A DNA stretch of 41,568 bases from Priapulus caudatus (taxonomy: Eukaryota > Priapulida > Priapulimorpha > Priapulimorphida > Priapulidae): NCBI RefSeq assembly GCF_000485595.1, contig NW_014578082.1, positions 31,787 to 73,354 of the forward strand, given 5' to 3'. The position numbers and the translations under genes were made by a program. The notes under the pieces are model-generated. The model was given only the letters and a program-made list of their open reading frames with translations. It searched no databases and was not told the origin of the DNA. Of this stretch, positions 1 to 41,568 are shown one piece after another. How positions within the stretch are numbered: the stretch's first letter is position 1; each line of letters starts with the position of its first letter.

Positions 1-75
<75 letters not shown>

Positions 76-94
76 ACACGCACACACACACACA
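1..94. repeat. (AC)n microsatellite at window edge
   Basis: An almost pure AC dinucleotide run with two interruptions. The rest of the left flank up to 386 is GC-rich with short CCGACCGA repeats at 290-360; I see no exon there. Confidence 0.95.
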
Positions 95-386
95 CAATCC
101 ACCATCCCCCTCAGCCGGATCATTGCCCTGCCTGCCAGCACGCGCTCCGTTCCCAGCACGGGGGGTTTCTATAAAATCTACGCTCTTCCATCAACTTTTT
201 CAACATTTTTTTCAAACGATCGAGGCTAAAGCTCACGCAATCCCCTTCGCTCAACGGGCGCCACGCCCTCACGCTACGCGCCACCTGACCGAACGGCCGA
301 CCGACCGAGGGCGGCGCCACCAGACCGACGGCAGCGCCACCTAACCGACCGACCGACCGAGCGACGGCGGCGCCATCTGCACGTAC

Positions 387-40945
<40,559 letters not shown>

Positions 40946-41214
40946 CTGTGTGCATTAATTGTTAAAACCGCGTTAATGAATAATTAACACGCTCGGCCAG
41001 TCGGTTTCTTGGAGTCATCTATAATTCAGTTTTAATCCGGTTAGTGGATGATTAGTCGATGGAATGTTGAATCGATTGTTATAGGCTCACGTAAATAAGA
41101 ATATTTCCCTGTCAGCATAAATGCTAGCAACCATTAAGAGATCGCTGACACATATCGTGAGTCGGTCTAATGTTGACACGTTTTAATCTATGGCATGTTG
41201 TTTGTGTCATAATT

Positions 41215-41568
41215 CGATTTTTGTTTTATGGTTGATTTTATCGCATATAACATTCGATTTATCACATATAACATTCGATTTATCACATATAACATTCGAT
41301 TTATCACATATAACATTCGATTTATCGCATATTATTTGATTCACGCATCGAATCATTCGATTCACGCATCGAATGATTCGATTCACGCATCGAATCATTC
41401 GATTCACGCATCGAATGATTCGATGCATCATTCGATGCGTGAATCAAATAATATGCGATAAATCGAATGTTATATGTGATAAATCGAATGTTATATGTGA
41501 TAAATCGAATGTTATATGTGATAAATCGAATGTTATATGCGATAAAATCAACCATAAAACAAAAATCG
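41215..41568. repeat. Large inverted repeat (foldback-like), reaching the window end
   Basis: The left arm 41,215-41,353 is the exact reverse complement of 41,430-41,568 by eye, centred between 41,391 and 41,392. Each arm contains four direct copies of a 21-mer (CGATTTATCACATATAACATT type). The 76-bp centre is an array of GATTCACGCATCGAATSATTC, itself nearly palindromic. The right boundary is cut by the window. Confidence 0.95.

Overview
This is a piece of an animal (metazoan) nuclear genome. The evidence is spliced exons with GT/AG borders separated by roughly 1 kb introns, extracellular modules found only in animals (TSP1, SRCR, a contactin-associated-protein-type fibrinogen-like fold), abundant microsatellites and minisatellites, MITE-like elements and vertebrate-type TTAGGG-like repeats. 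CpG is not visibly depleted, which fits an invertebrate or basal deuterostome better than a vertebrate, but the sequence does not fix the taxon. There is no bacterial-type operon, no CRISPR array, and no rRNA or tRNA that I can recognise.

Essentially the whole window is one very large gene on the minus strand, read from about 40,945 down to 387 and open at both ends. I could place 34 exons by eye, about 5.65 kb of coding sequence or roughly 1,880 codons. In protein order they encode: an EGF-like module (40,813-40,945); two TSP1 modules (39,952 and 38,842); one group-A SRCR domain split over two exons (37,887-38,048 and 37,006-37,155); a long run of 26 TSP1 modules, one exon each (36,560 down to 2,328); and the start of a contactin-associated-protein-type fibrinogen-like module in three exons (1,717-1,863, 1,202-1,296, 387-699). 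The last module is not finished at the left edge. Almost all internal junctions are phase 1 and 20 of the 28 TSP1 exons are exactly 165 bp, the classic signature of exon shuffling and tandem exon duplication. The product should be a secreted or cell-surface adhesion/matrix protein. The signal peptide and any membrane anchor lie outside the window.

Special regions: 10,130-12,683 and 12,694-14,940 are about 99 percent identical copies flanking a 10-N gap, each with the same TSP1 exon. They look like two haplotypes placed in tandem and differ by a 308-bp MITE with a 9-bp target duplication and a telomere-like core. A second, different MITE-like element with a telomere-like core lies at 1,472-1,690. 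One TSP1 exon (27,009-27,170) lacks a usable splice donor and runs into an in-frame stop. The right end (41,215-41,568) is a large inverted repeat with tandem 21-mers in its arms. The introns otherwise hold low-complexity tracts and tandem arrays that explain nearly all the other long open frames.
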